A DNA stretch of 64,000 bases from Paraburkholderia mimosarum LMG 23256 = NBRC 106338 (GCF_000739815.1 NZ_BBJJ01000007.1:124001-188000), one strand, 5' to 3'. Shown: positions 19,042 through 27,355, numbered from the stretch's first letter. The notes: generated by a model from the sequence alone, not told the origin. Made by a program: numbers and translations.

Positions 19042-20001
19042 TTACTTCGTGACGAGCACCACGGGCGTTTCGACGATACCCGAAAGCTCCGACTGCTTCT
19101 TGTGCTCCTTGAGCGCCTTCAAGGCCGTATCGATGCCGAACACGGCCTGCTTGGCCGCGAACTGGTCTGCGGTGGCGAGCACGCGGCCGTCCTTGAGCAT
19201 CGGCTTGATGGCGCCGATGTTGTCATAGCCGACCACGTACACCTTGCCCTGCTTGCCCGCGGCGCGCACGGCCGACACGGCGCCGATGGCCATGTTGTCG
19301 TTGCCGCACAGGAGCGCCTTGATGTCCGGATACTCGTTGAGCATGGCGGCGGCCACCGCGTTGCCCTTGTCGATCTCCCACTCTCCGGACTGCGTCGACA
19401 CGATCTTCGCGCCGACGGCCTGCATCGCGTCCTTGAAGCCCGCGGTGCGCTGCTGCGCGTTGGTCGTGGTGGAGACGCCTTCCACGATGGCCACCGGGTC
19501 GCCCGCCTTCAGCCGCTTGGCGAGATAGTCGCCGACGAGGCGCGCGCCCTTGCGGTTGTCGGGGCCGACGAATGGCACGTTGAGGTCCTTGGACTTGAGC
19601 ACGTCGGAATCGAGCTTGTTGTCGATGTTCACGACGATGATGCCGGCGTCCACGGCCTTCTTCACGACCGGCACGAGCGCCTTCGAATCGGCTGGCGCGA
19701 GCACGATGGCGTCGACCTTCGAGACGATCATCTGCTCGACGATCTGGATCTGCGCGGCCGTGTCGGTTTCGTTCTTGATGCCGTTGGTGATGAGATCGAA
19801 GTCGGCGGAGTTGTGCTTCTGGTATTCCTTCGCGCCGTTCTCCATGGTGAGGAAGAACTCGTTGGCGAGCGACTTCATGACGAGCGCGACCTTCGGCTTG
19901 CGTGCCTGCGCACGGGCGGCGAGCGGCCATGTGCCGGTGACGGCCGTGGTGGCGAGCGCGGTGCTGGCAAGAAGGATGCGGCGGCGAATGCGGGAGTTCA
20001 T
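19042..20001 (-). CDS. rbsB: Ribose-binding periplasmic protein RbsB
   Basis: Periplasmic ribose receptor of the ABC importer, 319 aa, type I binding-protein fold. Residues 1-31 are a signal peptide (RRR, hydrophobic stretch, ARA cleavage). The mature chain starts KPKVALVMKSLANEFF, typical of RbsB, and later has VAIVEGVSTTTNAQQRTAGF and CGNDNMAIGA, ligand-pocket segments of the family. It is the first gene of the rbsB-rbsA-rbsC-rbsR-rbsK operon. Other pentoses or sugar alcohols (ribitol, xylitol) are bound by close relatives, so ribose is the most likely but not the only option. Confidence 0.92.
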   Translation of the reverse strand: MNSRIRRRILLASTALATTAVTGTWPLAARAQARKPKVALVMKSLANEFFLTMENGAKEYQKHNSADFDLITNGIKNETDTAAQIQIVEQMIVSKVDAIVLAPADSKALVPVVKKAVDAGIIVVNIDNKLDSDVLKSKDLNVPFVGPDNRKGARLVGDYLAKRLKAGDPVAIVEGVSTTTNAQQRTAGFKDAMQAVGAKIVSTQSGEWEIDKGNAVAAAMLNEYPDIKALLCGNDNMAIGAVSAVRAAGKQGKVYVVGYDNIGAIKPMLKDGRVLATADQFAAKQAVFGIDTALKALKEHKKQSELSGIVETPVVLVTK

Positions 20002-20053
20002 TTTCGAAAGGCTCCGGTTTGTCGGGCCCGGATGGGCCCTGCTTTCTGGTTAT

Positions 20054-20070
20054 GCGCAAACGTTCTCTGC
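20054..20070. promoter_or_regulatory. Possible RbsR operator upstream of rbsB
   Basis: GCGCAAACGTTCTCTGC has the AAACGTT core with a central CG. It resembles the enteric RbsR site (GCGAAACGTTTCGC) in the left half only. It lies about 53 bp before the rbsB ATG. Confidence 0.35.
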
Positions 20071-20180
20071 CGGCCCATTCTCGGTGCAGGCGCTTCGTGG
20101 TGTCAACTTCGCGATGTCGATGGCAACAGCGGCGGCCATGCGGCGCCGCAGCAGCGCGAGCCGAGGGACGCCCGGCCCCT

Positions 20181-21158
20181 TCAGAGCCAGTTGATCCGGC
20201 GAAAGAGGAAAAACAGGAATACGTCGATCAGGAGCATGACGGCGAGGCAGATCTGGTAGCCGAATCTGAAATGAAGCTCCGGTATGTGCTCGAAGTTCAT
20301 GCCGTAGATACCCGCGATCATCGTCGGCACGGCGAACAGCGCGGCGAACGAGCCGAGCCGCTTGGTGACCTCGTTTTCCGCAAGCGAGATCATGCCGAGA
20401 TTCACCTGGATGGCCGTGACGATCATCTCGCGGCGCCCGTCGATCATGTTGGACACCCGCACGAGGTGGTCGTAGACATCGCGGTAATAAGCCTGCATGC
20501 CCACGCAGATCTGCGGGATACGACCGCCCACGAGCTTGCCCACGGCGTCGACGAGCGGCGTGACATGGTGCGCCAGGATCACGAGGCGGCGCTTGAGCGA
20601 ATAGAGATCCTCGATGATCGCCCGCGAGCCCGCGAGGTCGTGCTTCTCGAAGATGCGGTCCTCCAGTTCCTCGATCTCGGCCGAAAGCGTTTCGATGACG
20701 GGCGCGTAGCGGTCGACCACGCTATCCATGAGCGCATAGAGCACGAAACCCGAGCCTTCGCGCAGCAGCTCGGGCTCGCGCTCACAGCGCGCGCGGACAT
20801 CGGCGAAGCCCTGCTGCGCGCGGTGGCGTACGGAGAGCACGAAATTGGGGCCGGCGAAGACATTCACCTGGCCCGTGATGACCTCGCCGTCGTCGTCGAG
20901 TTCGAGCGTGTGGAGCACACAAAATAGCGTGTTGCCGTATTCCTCGATCTTCGGCCGCTGGTTGCCGTTCATCACGTCTTCGATGGCGAGCGCGTGCAGG
21001 CCGAACTCCTCCTTCATCGCCGCCATTTCGCCGGCGTCGGGGTCCTTGAGCGCCACCCAGACGAAACATTCCGGCTTGACCAGATAGTCGCTGATGGCCT
21101 CGACCGGGACGTCGGCCAGTTTCTTGCCGCCTTGATACGCGACGCAGTTGATGAGCAT
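20181..21158 (-). CDS. corA: CorA-type magnesium/cobalt transporter
   Basis: Pentameric inner-membrane Mg2+/Co2+ channel, 325 aa. The N-terminal ~260 residues form the cytoplasmic funnel with a long helix (ETLSAEIEELEDRIFEKHD). Two C-terminal membrane segments follow, with the selectivity motif YGMNFEHIPEL between them (about residues 283-293), and the chain ends with basic RRINWL. It is transcribed toward rbsB with its own upstream region, and the preceding lipoprotein gene is 120 bp away on the same strand. No riboswitch-like leader was recognised. Confidence 0.95.
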   Translation of the reverse strand: MLINCVAYQGGKKLADVPVEAISDYLVKPECFVWVALKDPDAGEMAAMKEEFGLHALAIEDVMNGNQRPKIEEYGNTLFCVLHTLELDDDGEVITGQVNVFAGPNFVLSVRHRAQQGFADVRARCEREPELLREGSGFVLYALMDSVVDRYAPVIETLSAEIEELEDRIFEKHDLAGSRAIIEDLYSLKRRLVILAHHVTPLVDAVGKLVGGRIPQICVGMQAYYRDVYDHLVRVSNMIDGRREMIVTAIQVNLGMISLAENEVTKRLGSFAALFAVPTMIAGIYGMNFEHIPELHFRFGYQICLAVMLLIDVFLFFLFRRINWL

Positions 21159-21278
21159 GTCGTTTATTCCGGACGGCGGGGCGCGCCCGCGCCGCTTCGA
21201 GTTGCACCGGTTGACCAGTGTAAGGTGTTCAGTGGACCGGCGGCGCCCACGCGCGGTTCCCCCTCATCTCCACACAAC

Positions 21279-21722
21279 CTACTGCGCGACGCGCCGGATG
21301 CCGATGCGATGATCCTTGTCGAATGTGACGCTCGCACGGTTCGAATAGCGCGGATCCACGAGGAAACGCAGTTCGAGCACGGGATCGAACTGCGTCGTCA
21401 CGCCGATGCGGTGAATACCGGGCTTGAGGTAGAACGTGACGTGCTCGCCGTCCATCAGATCGGTGACGGGCTCGCCGTCGATGTAGACCGGCGCGTCGCG
21501 GAACTTCACGATGACGTTGCGCGTGCGCTCGCGGCGCACGTCCACGGCGACGAGGCCCTCGCCCGCCTCCGTATAGCCTGGCCGCAAGATACGCTCGGCC
21601 GGCACGGCCTTGAATGGCTGCGCCGGCGCAGGTTCTTCGGCACAGCCGCCGAGCCCGAGCACCGTCACAGTGGTTAGCGCCGCTACGGCGGCGATGCATG
21701 CAAGCAACCTGCGCGATGGCAT
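21279..21722 (-). CDS. Putative lipoprotein of unknown function
   Basis: 147 aa from the ATG at 21722, which has AAGGGGAAAG upstream. Residues 1-28 form a lipoprotein signal with lipobox LGGC. The mature part is mainly beta-strand-like and contains a PEGA-like stretch: VYIDGEPVTDL, then FYLKPGIHRIGV. That pattern (a small domain with a turn followed by HxIGV) is common in surface-layer-type repeats, which suggests an envelope role. I do not recognise a named family. The same frame remains open 23 codons upstream, but that part has no signal features. Confidence 0.75.
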   Translation of the reverse strand: MPSRRLLACIAAVAALTTVTVLGLGGCAEEPAPAQPFKAVPAERILRPGYTEAGEGLVAVDVRRERTRNVIVKFRDAPVYIDGEPVTDLMDGEHVTFYLKPGIHRIGVTTQFDPVLELRFLVDPRYSNRASVTFDKDHRIGIRRVAQ

Positions 21723-21886
21723 GGGCGCTTTCCCCTTGTCTTGCCTGGCCTTCGGTGGCTTCGTTGGCTTCGTTGCCCGGTTCGGGCCCATGATATCCGC
21801 ACGGGCGCGTCGTGCCGATGATCGATGTTATATGCTTCGGAGATCGCGCGACAGCGCGCAACATGAGCGTAGGGGAGGCAAAAGCG

Positions 21887-22060
21887 ATGTGGTACTTCTC
21901 GTGGATCCTCGGCATCGGCGTGGCGCTCGGCTTCGGCATCATCAACGTGATGTGGCTCGACGCCAACGGCAAGTTCCTCGACGGGCACGGCCCGGGCGGC
22001 GCGGAAAAAGCCGGCTCCCAGCAGGCCGACACGCAGCGGGGCGAGGCACCGCGCCCGTGA
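21887..22060 (+). CDS. cydX: CydX/YbgT-like microprotein (orphan)
   Basis: 57-residue inner-membrane microprotein. It begins MWYFSWILGI and continues to a single membrane helix at about residues 3-22, then WLDANGKF. This matches CydX (YbgT), the small subunit that stabilises the haems of cytochrome bd oxidase. E. coli CydX begins MWYFAWILG and has 37 residues; this one has a longer polar tail. The start has AGGGGAGG nine bases upstream. There is no cydA or cydB beside it, unlike the usual cydABX order. The stop overlaps the GTG start of the next gene (GTGA), so the two are translationally coupled. Confidence 0.85.
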   Translation: MWYFSWILGIGVALGFGIINVMWLDANGKFLDGHGPGGAEKAGSQQADTQRGEAPRP

Positions 22061-22668
22061 CGCGACTGGTTTTCCTCTGCGGCCACGCCGGAACCGGCAA
22101 GACGTCGCTCGCCAAACGCCTGTTCGGCCCGCTCGCGCGCGAGACCGGCGAGCCGTTCTGCCTGCTGGACAAGGACACGCTTTACGGCCGCTATAGCGCG
22201 GCCGCGATGGGTGCGCTCACGCAGGACCCGAACGACCGCGACAGCCCGCTCTTTCTGCAGCATCTACGCGACCCCGAGTACCAGGGGCTCATCGACACCG
22301 CTCGCGAGAACCTCGAACTGGGGGTGAGCGTGCTCGTGGTGGGGCCGCTCTCGCGGGAAGTGCGCGATCGCAAGCTGTTCGATCGCGCGTGGCTGAATGT
22401 CGGACCGCAGGTTGCGATCACCGTGGTGTGGATCCATACGAGCGAGGAAACGGCGCACGAGCGCATCATCGCGCGGGCGCATCCGATCGACGCCTACAAG
22501 CTCGCTCACTGGGACGAATACCGGAAGCGGCGCTTCATGCCGTCGGGGGCGCAGCTCGACGGTCTCATCCTGTTCGACAACACCGCGCCCGCCGAAGCCG
22601 ACTACGATGCGTTGCTGCAGCGCATCGTATCGGCTGGCAGGCCAGGCACAGGACAGTCAGCGCCGTAA
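22057..22668 (+). CDS. P-loop AAA-family ATPase/kinase-like protein
   Basis: 203 aa from the GTG at 22057, which overlaps the cydX stop. The Walker A loop is near the N-terminus in LVFLCGHAGTGKTSLAKRL. Later comes a lid-like region with ERIIARAHPIDAYKLAHWDEY, resembling the nucleoside or zeta-toxin kinase fold (P-loop, small substrate-binding helices, Arg-rich lid). A small-molecule kinase role is plausible but not proven. Its fixed link to the CydX-like gene is the only functional hint. It converges on the dehydrogenase gene with only four bases between the stops. Confidence 0.8.
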   Translation: MTRLVFLCGHAGTGKTSLAKRLFGPLARETGEPFCLLDKDTLYGRYSAAAMGALTQDPNDRDSPLFLQHLRDPEYQGLIDTARENLELGVSVLVVGPLSREVRDRKLFDRAWLNVGPQVAITVVWIHTSEETAHERIIARAHPIDAYKLAHWDEYRKRRFMPSGAQLDGLILFDNTAPAEADYDALLQRIVSAGRPGTGQSAP

Positions 22669-22672
22669 GCCG

Positions 22673-23776
22673 TCAGGCCGGCACCTTTGCGCGAGCCTCG
22701 AGCGTCGAGCCTTCGTACACCTGGCCGAAGCGGTTCGCGAGGAACTGCTGGAGCGAGACCTGCTCCTGACGCACGAATCCGGCTTGCGGCAGGCGCTTTT
22801 CGCGGAACAGGTCGAGCACGGCGCACATCGCGCCGGCCGTGGTGATCTGGATCGCGCTCATCGGCACGCCGCACACCGTCTTCGCGAAGATCTTGCGCGT
22901 GAACACTTCCTGGACGAGCTTGCCATCGCGCATGCCGGTGACGGTCATGAAGATGAGCACGACATCCTGCTCGGTGGCGGGCACCGAGCGGCGCATGATG
23001 GCCTTGAGCGTGTCGCGGTCGCTCGAAAGGCGCAGGTCTTCGAGCAGGAACTGCATGAGCGCGCGATGGCCCGGATACCGCACCGACTTGTAGTCGAGCG
23101 ACTCGACTTTGCCCGAAAGCGTCTCGCAGAGCGTGCCGAGGCCACCCGACGTATTGAATGCTTCGTACTCCACGCCGTCGAGCGAGAAATGCTCGAGACC
23201 CTCCAGCGGCTGCACCCACTGCGTGCGCCCGTCGCGAATCGCTTCGCATGGCTGACAATATTCGTTGATCAGGCCGTCCACGCTCCACGTGAGGTTGTAC
23301 TTGAGCGCGTTGGTGGGGAACTGCGGCAACGCACCCACGCGCATCTTGACGTCGCGGATTTCGGTGAAGCGGCTCGCGAGCGCGTGGGCCGCAATGCCGA
23401 TGAAGCCGGGCGCCAGGCCGCATTGCGGCATGAAGACATGATCGGCGCCATCGGCCAGCGCGCGGATTGCGTGGGTGGCGCGCACGTCCTCGGTCAGATC
23501 GAAGTAATGGACACCCGCGCCCTTCGCCGCCGAAGCGACGTTCACCGCCAGGTAATACGGCAGCGCGTTGATGAGCACGTCATAGCCTTCGAGCGCGCCG
23601 CGCAGCGCGGCGGCGTCGCCGGAATCGACTCGCGCGGTCGGGATGCCCTGCGCCGCGAGCGGCTCGAGCGCCTTCGCATCGCGGTCGAAGGCCGCCACTT
23701 CGTAATCGCCGCTTTCGCGCAGCATATGGGCAATGGTGTGGCCGATCAAACCGGCGCCTGCAATTGCGACTTTCAT
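22673..23776 (-). CDS. Saccharopine dehydrogenase family protein
   Basis: Cytoplasmic NAD(P)-dependent enzyme of 367 aa with an N-terminal Rossmann motif, MKVAIAGAGLIGHTIAHML. The family segment YYLAVNVASAAKGAGVHYFDL follows, and the active-site region MPQCGLAPGFIG contains the conserved Cys-Gly-Pro-like turn. The family includes saccharopine dehydrogenases and L-lysine 6-dehydrogenase, and the length without the long linker fits the lysine 6-dehydrogenase type. The Lrp/AsnC gene 205 bp upstream on the same strand fits regulation by an amino acid, probably lysine. The substrate is inferred. Confidence 0.85.
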   Translation of the reverse strand: MKVAIAGAGLIGHTIAHMLRESGDYEVAAFDRDAKALEPLAAQGIPTARVDSGDAAALRGALEGYDVLINALPYYLAVNVASAAKGAGVHYFDLTEDVRATHAIRALADGADHVFMPQCGLAPGFIGIAAHALASRFTEIRDVKMRVGALPQFPTNALKYNLTWSVDGLINEYCQPCEAIRDGRTQWVQPLEGLEHFSLDGVEYEAFNTSGGLGTLCETLSGKVESLDYKSVRYPGHRALMQFLLEDLRLSSDRDTLKAIMRRSVPATEQDVVLIFMTVTGMRDGKLVQEVFTRKIFAKTVCGVPMSAIQITTAGAMCAVLDLFREKRLPQAGFVRQEQVSLQQFLANRFGQVYEGSTLEARAKVPA

Positions 23777-23981
23777 GTCCTCTCCTTTGGTTTTCTATGC
23801 TTGGGGATGGGCAGCGCCCGCTCAAACACAGTCTAGGGAGAGTCAAAAACGGTTCCTAGATGCAAAACGATGCGCTACGACCGCAGTTTTCGTCATTCTG
23901 ACCATGAACTTCGTCGGAATGTCGAAAAGCGCGGATTTCGATGCGCAACGCGCCGCTTTTCAGCCGCGACGGCATCCCACT

Positions 23982-24446
23982 TCAGCCCGTCACGGAACCG
24001 CGATCGATCTTGCGCGCGAGCACGATGGACGTGGTCGTTCGCTCCACGCCCGGGATGCCGCCGATCTGGTCGAGCAGGTCGTTGAGCCGGTCGGGCGAAT
24101 CGGCGCGCAGCCATGCAACGTAGTCGTACTCTCCGCTCACCGCGCAGAGCAACTGCACTTCGGGCATCTTGCCGAGCCGCTTTTGCACGTCCGGCCCGTG
24201 GCGCGGCGCGATGATGAGCCCCACCCACGCCTGCAGGCTCGCATCGAGCACGTCCTGGCCGAGCCGCACGCCATAACCGGCAATCACCTGCGTGCGCTCG
24301 AGGCGCGCGATCCGCGCGAGCACGGTGGTGCGCGCGACGCCGAGGCGCCGCGCGAGATTCGCAACGCTCTCACGGGCGTTTTCCTGCAGCAGCGCAACGA
24401 GGCTGCGGTCGAGGTCGTCGAGTTGATCGAGGCGCGGGGGTCTCAT
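23982..24446 (-). CDS. Lrp/AsnC family transcriptional regulator
   Basis: 154 aa from the ATG at 24446 (MRPPRLDQLDD), the standard size. The N-terminal winged helix-turn-helix contains NLARRLGVARTTVLARIARLE, and the C-terminal ligand-sensing alpha-beta domain (RAM) contains LCAVSGEYDYVAWLRA. There is no good ribosome-binding site before this ATG, so it may be leaderless or the start may be a few codons off. It likely controls the downstream saccharopine-dehydrogenase-like gene in response to an amino acid. Confidence 0.88.
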   Translation of the reverse strand: MRPPRLDQLDDLDRSLVALLQENARESVANLARRLGVARTTVLARIARLERTQVIAGYGVRLGQDVLDASLQAWVGLIIAPRHGPDVQKRLGKMPEVQLLCAVSGEYDYVAWLRADSPDRLNDLLDQIGGIPGVERTTTSIVLARKIDRGSVTG

Positions 24447-24626
24447 CGGGAGGCGGTCGGTATCGGTAGTCGGAAGGCGGACATTATCGCGCGAGGCCAG
24501 GCGCGTCGTGTCCCATGCACGACGGGTATTTCCACGCGTTTCGTTTGTAAGCAAGTGTCGCAGCCGGGGCGGAGCGAAGCGATAACGTGATACTAATAGC
24601 GGCTGCAGCCGTTCTGGCCGTGCTAT

Positions 24627-24665
24627 CGCTACGAAACACCCGCTACGAAACACCCGCTATGAAAC
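24627..24665. repeat. 14-bp tandem repeat just upstream of the Spy-like gene
   Basis: CGCTACGAAACACC occurs twice in direct succession (24627-24640, 24641-24654), followed by the partial third copy CGCTATGAAAC. It lies 17 bp before the ATG at 24682 and abuts its ribosome-binding site. Confidence 0.85.
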
Positions 24666-24681
24666 GATTCGAGGAGTCACA

Positions 24682-25245
24682 ATGAAAAAAGCGCTTGTCA
24701 TCCTTGCCGCCTCGCTCTCGATGAGCGGCGCGTTTGCGCAAAGCGCCGCGCCTGCCGCTTCGGCCACCGTCGCGGCCACCGCCGCGGCCGCATCGAGCGC
24801 CGATGTGCGCGCCGCGCAGCATCAGCAGCGTGTCGAGGAGCGCATCACGTGGCTGCACACGCAGCTCAAGATCACGCCCGAGCAAGAGCCGCAGTGGAAG
24901 ACGTTCGCCGACGTCATGCGCAGCAACGGCCAAACCATGGGCGCGCTCTACAAGCAGCGCATGGAAACCGAAAACACGCGCAACGCGCTCGACGACATGA
25001 AGCAGTACGCGCAGATCGCCCAGGCGCACGCCGAAGACATGCAGAAGCTCGTCACCGCATTCGAGCCGCTCTACACGAGCCTTTCGCCCGAGCAAAAGAA
25101 GCTCGCCGACCAGACCTTCCGCCACGGCCACGAGCATGAGCATGGCCAGTCGGGCAAAGCGACGAAGCCGAAGCACAAGAGCAAGTCTTCGCCAGGCGCC
25201 GCGGCAAGCGACGCCGAGCCGGCCAGCACGCCGGCTGCGCAGTAA
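24682..25245 (+). CDS. Spy/CpxP-like (LTXXQ) periplasmic protein
   Basis: 187 aa with GAGGAG upstream. The signal peptide is at residues 1-19 (MKKALVILAA, cleavage after AFA). The mature chain is helical with two LTxxQ-like repeats, LKITPEQEPQW and LSPEQKKL. This pattern is seen in Spy, CpxP and ZraP, periplasmic ATP-independent chaperones and stress sensors. The C-terminus has a His/Glu cluster (RHGHEHEHG) and then a Lys/Ser/Ala tail, which could bind metal. It is a single-gene unit framed by a 14-bp repeat at the 5' end and a 13-bp repeat at the 3' end. Confidence 0.85.
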   Translation: MKKALVILAASLSMSGAFAQSAAPAASATVAATAAAASSADVRAAQHQQRVEERITWLHTQLKITPEQEPQWKTFADVMRSNGQTMGALYKQRMETENTRNALDDMKQYAQIAQAHAEDMQKLVTAFEPLYTSLSPEQKKLADQTFRHGHEHEHGQSGKATKPKHKSKSSPGAAASDAEPASTPAAQ

Positions 25246-25303
25246 AGCCCCGCAGTAAAGCCCGGCAGTTAAGCCTCGCAGTTAAGCCCCGCTGTTAAGC
25301 CCG
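25239..25303. repeat. 13-bp tandem repeat spanning the Spy-like stop codon
   Basis: Five consecutive 13-bp units of the form GCAGTTAAGCCCC, with 1-3 changes between copies, start at 25239, 25252, 25265, 25278 and 25291. The first unit carries the TAA stop of the Spy-like gene, so each later copy repeats a CAG-TAA-like end. Confidence 0.9.
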
Positions 25304-25480
25304 GCATTCGGTCCGAGGCGGGCGCAGCGCCCCGTCGATCGGCCCGGCGCCCGTGCTGCCATTCGTGCGCGGCAGTCCAATCCAGGTTACCCTTGCGGGC
25401 CACGCGACGGACCGGCGCACTCGCCCGTCCGTCGCTTCCCTGGAACACGACTTTTGGGAAGCAGGTCCGCTGCTGCCACC

Positions 25481-25915
25481 ATGATTGAACTGACCCAACT
25501 CGACCTGCGCGGCGACGCCGCCGCCCAGCGCGTCGTCAAGGACGAAACCGTGAGCGTCGAGTTCGCGGCGCTTGCCGGCGAACTGATGAGCCTCGAAGGC
25601 CCGAACCGCTATGCGCCTGGCGACGCGATCATCACCGGGTCGACCGGCGACCGCTGGGTCGTCTCGCGCGAACGCTTCGACGCGAAATACCTGCCGGCCA
25701 GCGATGCGCTCTCCCACGGCGAAGCAGGCGCGTATCGCAATCGCCAGGTCGTGGTGCTCGCAAAGCGCATGGACGAACCCTTCACGCTCGTGCGCTCGGC
25801 CGGCGGCGACCGCCTGAGCGGCGTGGCCGGCGACTGGGTCATGCAATACGCGCCTGGCGACTACGGCGTCGTGCAGGCCGCCCGTTTCGCCAAGGTCTAC
25901 CGCCTCGCCGACTGA
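25481..25915 (+). CDS. PGDYG-motif protein of unknown function
   Basis: 144 aa from the ATG at 25481 (MIELTQLDL); a TTG nine codons upstream is also in frame. No signal peptide or membrane segment is seen. The sequence is rich in short strands, with repeated PGD turns: YAPGDAIITGSTGDRWVVSR near residue 45 and MQYAPGDYGVVQ near the C-terminus. The pentapeptide PGDYG has given its name to a small beta-rich domain of unknown function. The upstream ribosome-binding site is poor, so the start is uncertain. Confidence 0.7.
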   Translation: MIELTQLDLRGDAAAQRVVKDETVSVEFAALAGELMSLEGPNRYAPGDAIITGSTGDRWVVSRERFDAKYLPASDALSHGEAGAYRNRQVVVLAKRMDEPFTLVRSAGGDRLSGVAGDWVMQYAPGDYGVVQAARFAKVYRLAD

Positions 25916-25935
25916 GCCTCTGGCGATCACGGAGC

Positions 25936-25957
25936 GGGCGCGCCGCGCCCCTTCCTT
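25936..25957 (+). terminator. Possible terminator after the PGDYG gene
   Basis: GGGCGC and GCGCCC (25936-25941, 25945-25950) form a short stem followed by CTTCCTT. It is weak and could serve either of the two convergent genes. Confidence 0.35.
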
Positions 25958-25974
25958 CGTCGCTTCAAGCAACC

Positions 25975-26340
25975 TCAGGCAAATTCTTCGTCCAGCGCGA
26001 TCGTCACTTCGCGCGGCACGTCCTCGCCCTTCGCGTGCTGTTCCTCGAGTGATTCGATCGTCGCCTCCACGTAGGCGCGCAGCACGGCGAAGCTGCGGCC
26101 GCGCAGCCGCGGCGGCAACGCACGATAGCGGGCGAGCGCGGCGGGCGCGAGCGCGATGGTCAGCACCATGCGGCGCGCCTTCGAGCCGAAGCGCATGGCA
26201 ACCCAATGCACGGCCAGTTGCGGCACGCCTTCTTCACTTCGTTCTTCGGCAAAGCGCGTCTGCTCGGGGAAGATGTCGGCGATCACACGTGCGAGCTCAT
26301 CGAATTCGGGGCTCGCGCATTCAAACAGATAGGCTTCCAT
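25975..26340 (-). CDS. Conserved hypothetical protein
   Basis: 121 aa from the ATG at 26340 (MEAYLFECAS). It is cytoplasmic by appearance, with an alpha-beta pattern: ARVIADIFPEQTRFAEE, then VHWVAMRFGSKARRMVLTIAL, and an acidic C-terminus. I do not recognise the family with certainty; similar small proteins are common in Burkholderia. It is 35 bp downstream of the YhfC-like gene on the same strand, so the two are probably cotranscribed. Confidence 0.75.
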   Translation of the reverse strand: MEAYLFECASPEFDELARVIADIFPEQTRFAEERSEEGVPQLAVHWVAMRFGSKARRMVLTIALAPAALARYRALPPRLRGRSFAVLRAYVEATIESLEEQHAKGEDVPREVTIALDEEFA

Positions 26341-26375
26341 TGACGCCAGAAAAGTGAGTGATGGAACACGCGCGC

Positions 26376-27185
26376 TCACGCGGCGCGCGCAACGCGCCGC
26401 TCGCGGCGGCACGTCCTGAAAAGCACGACGGCGACCACGGCAGCCGCCACCGCATAAAAGCCGTCCACGGCCGCGAGCGGCGCGAGACGCGCCTGGTACA
26501 TCGCGGCGGGCACGTCGATGAGCGCGTGCACCAGAATCGCGAGCGGCAGAATCCCCTTCCATCCCGCCCGCACGCCGCGCCACATCAGCACCGACAATGC
26601 GATCTGGAACACGAATGCCGCCGTGCGCTCGATCGCGAACACGCCCGCGAAAAGCGGCGAAAGGCTCGAAAGAATCAGATGCACGCGCAGGACAGAGTCC
26701 AGCGTGAGGTTGGAAAGGTGCTCGTCTAGATTGCCGCGATTGGCGAGCACCGCGAACACGATCCATTGCAGTTGCACGAGCACGCCGACGAACCACGCCT
26801 CCGCACCGGCATGGCCAATACCGTAGGCGAACGCGGCGCTGTCTGCGGGGATGTTGGGCTTGCGCGCAGCGCGGCGCTCGATGAGGCGCATGGCGATATA
26901 ACGCCCGACTTCCTCGCACACGCCCGCGGCGAACGCGCCGTACAGGACGAAGAAGACGGGATTCGCCGTCAGTTGCGCGGTGGCGGCGTTCCCGTGCAGC
27001 ACGTAGTCGTTGAGGGCACGCTCGATCACAGCCGCGAAGAACGCGAAGACGGCGACGCCCGCGATCGTATCGCGCCAGTCGAGCGCGAGCGGCTGGCGCA
27101 ACCGGCGATAGAGCGATACGGGCAAGGCGGCGACGAACAGCGTCGCGAGCGAGAGGCAAACGAGCGTGATCGGGGCTACGGACAT
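26376..27185 (-). CDS. YhfC-type putative intramembrane protease
   Basis: 269 aa from the ATG at 27185, with AAGGAAG upstream. About seven to eight membrane segments are visible. Conserved polar residues inside or next to them are CEEVGRY (residues about 90-96), YGIGHAGAEAWF, and a late LVHALIDVPAA. The order EE(x)nR, GxGHxGxE, H resembles the YhfC family of glutamic-type intramembrane proteases (related to CAAX proteases and PrsW). Activity has not been shown for most members. Its likely operon partner is the small protein downstream. Confidence 0.78.
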   Translation of the reverse strand: MSVAPITLVCLSLATLFVAALPVSLYRRLRQPLALDWRDTIAGVAVFAFFAAVIERALNDYVLHGNAATAQLTANPVFFVLYGAFAAGVCEEVGRYIAMRLIERRAARKPNIPADSAAFAYGIGHAGAEAWFVGVLVQLQWIVFAVLANRGNLDEHLSNLTLDSVLRVHLILSSLSPLFAGVFAIERTAAFVFQIALSVLMWRGVRAGWKGILPLAILVHALIDVPAAMYQARLAPLAAVDGFYAVAAAVVAVVLFRTCRRERRVARAA

Positions 27186-27355
27186 GGGCTTCCTTATGAC
27201 GTTCGGCACGCATCGACGCGCACCGCAGCCCGAATGATCGCAGATATCGGCCACGGCGCGCAGCCCTGGCGGCGCGGCGACGTGCGTCTAGTGTCCATTG
27301 CGCGGTTTCCTGCCGCGCGGTCCATGCACAAAAGGCGTTCTGGCTGCCGCTGCAA

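Noticed and set aside
27300..27318. Hairpin GCGCGG/CCGCGC after ptxS as a terminator
   Set aside because: The stem is only 6 bp and no T run follows on the minus strand.
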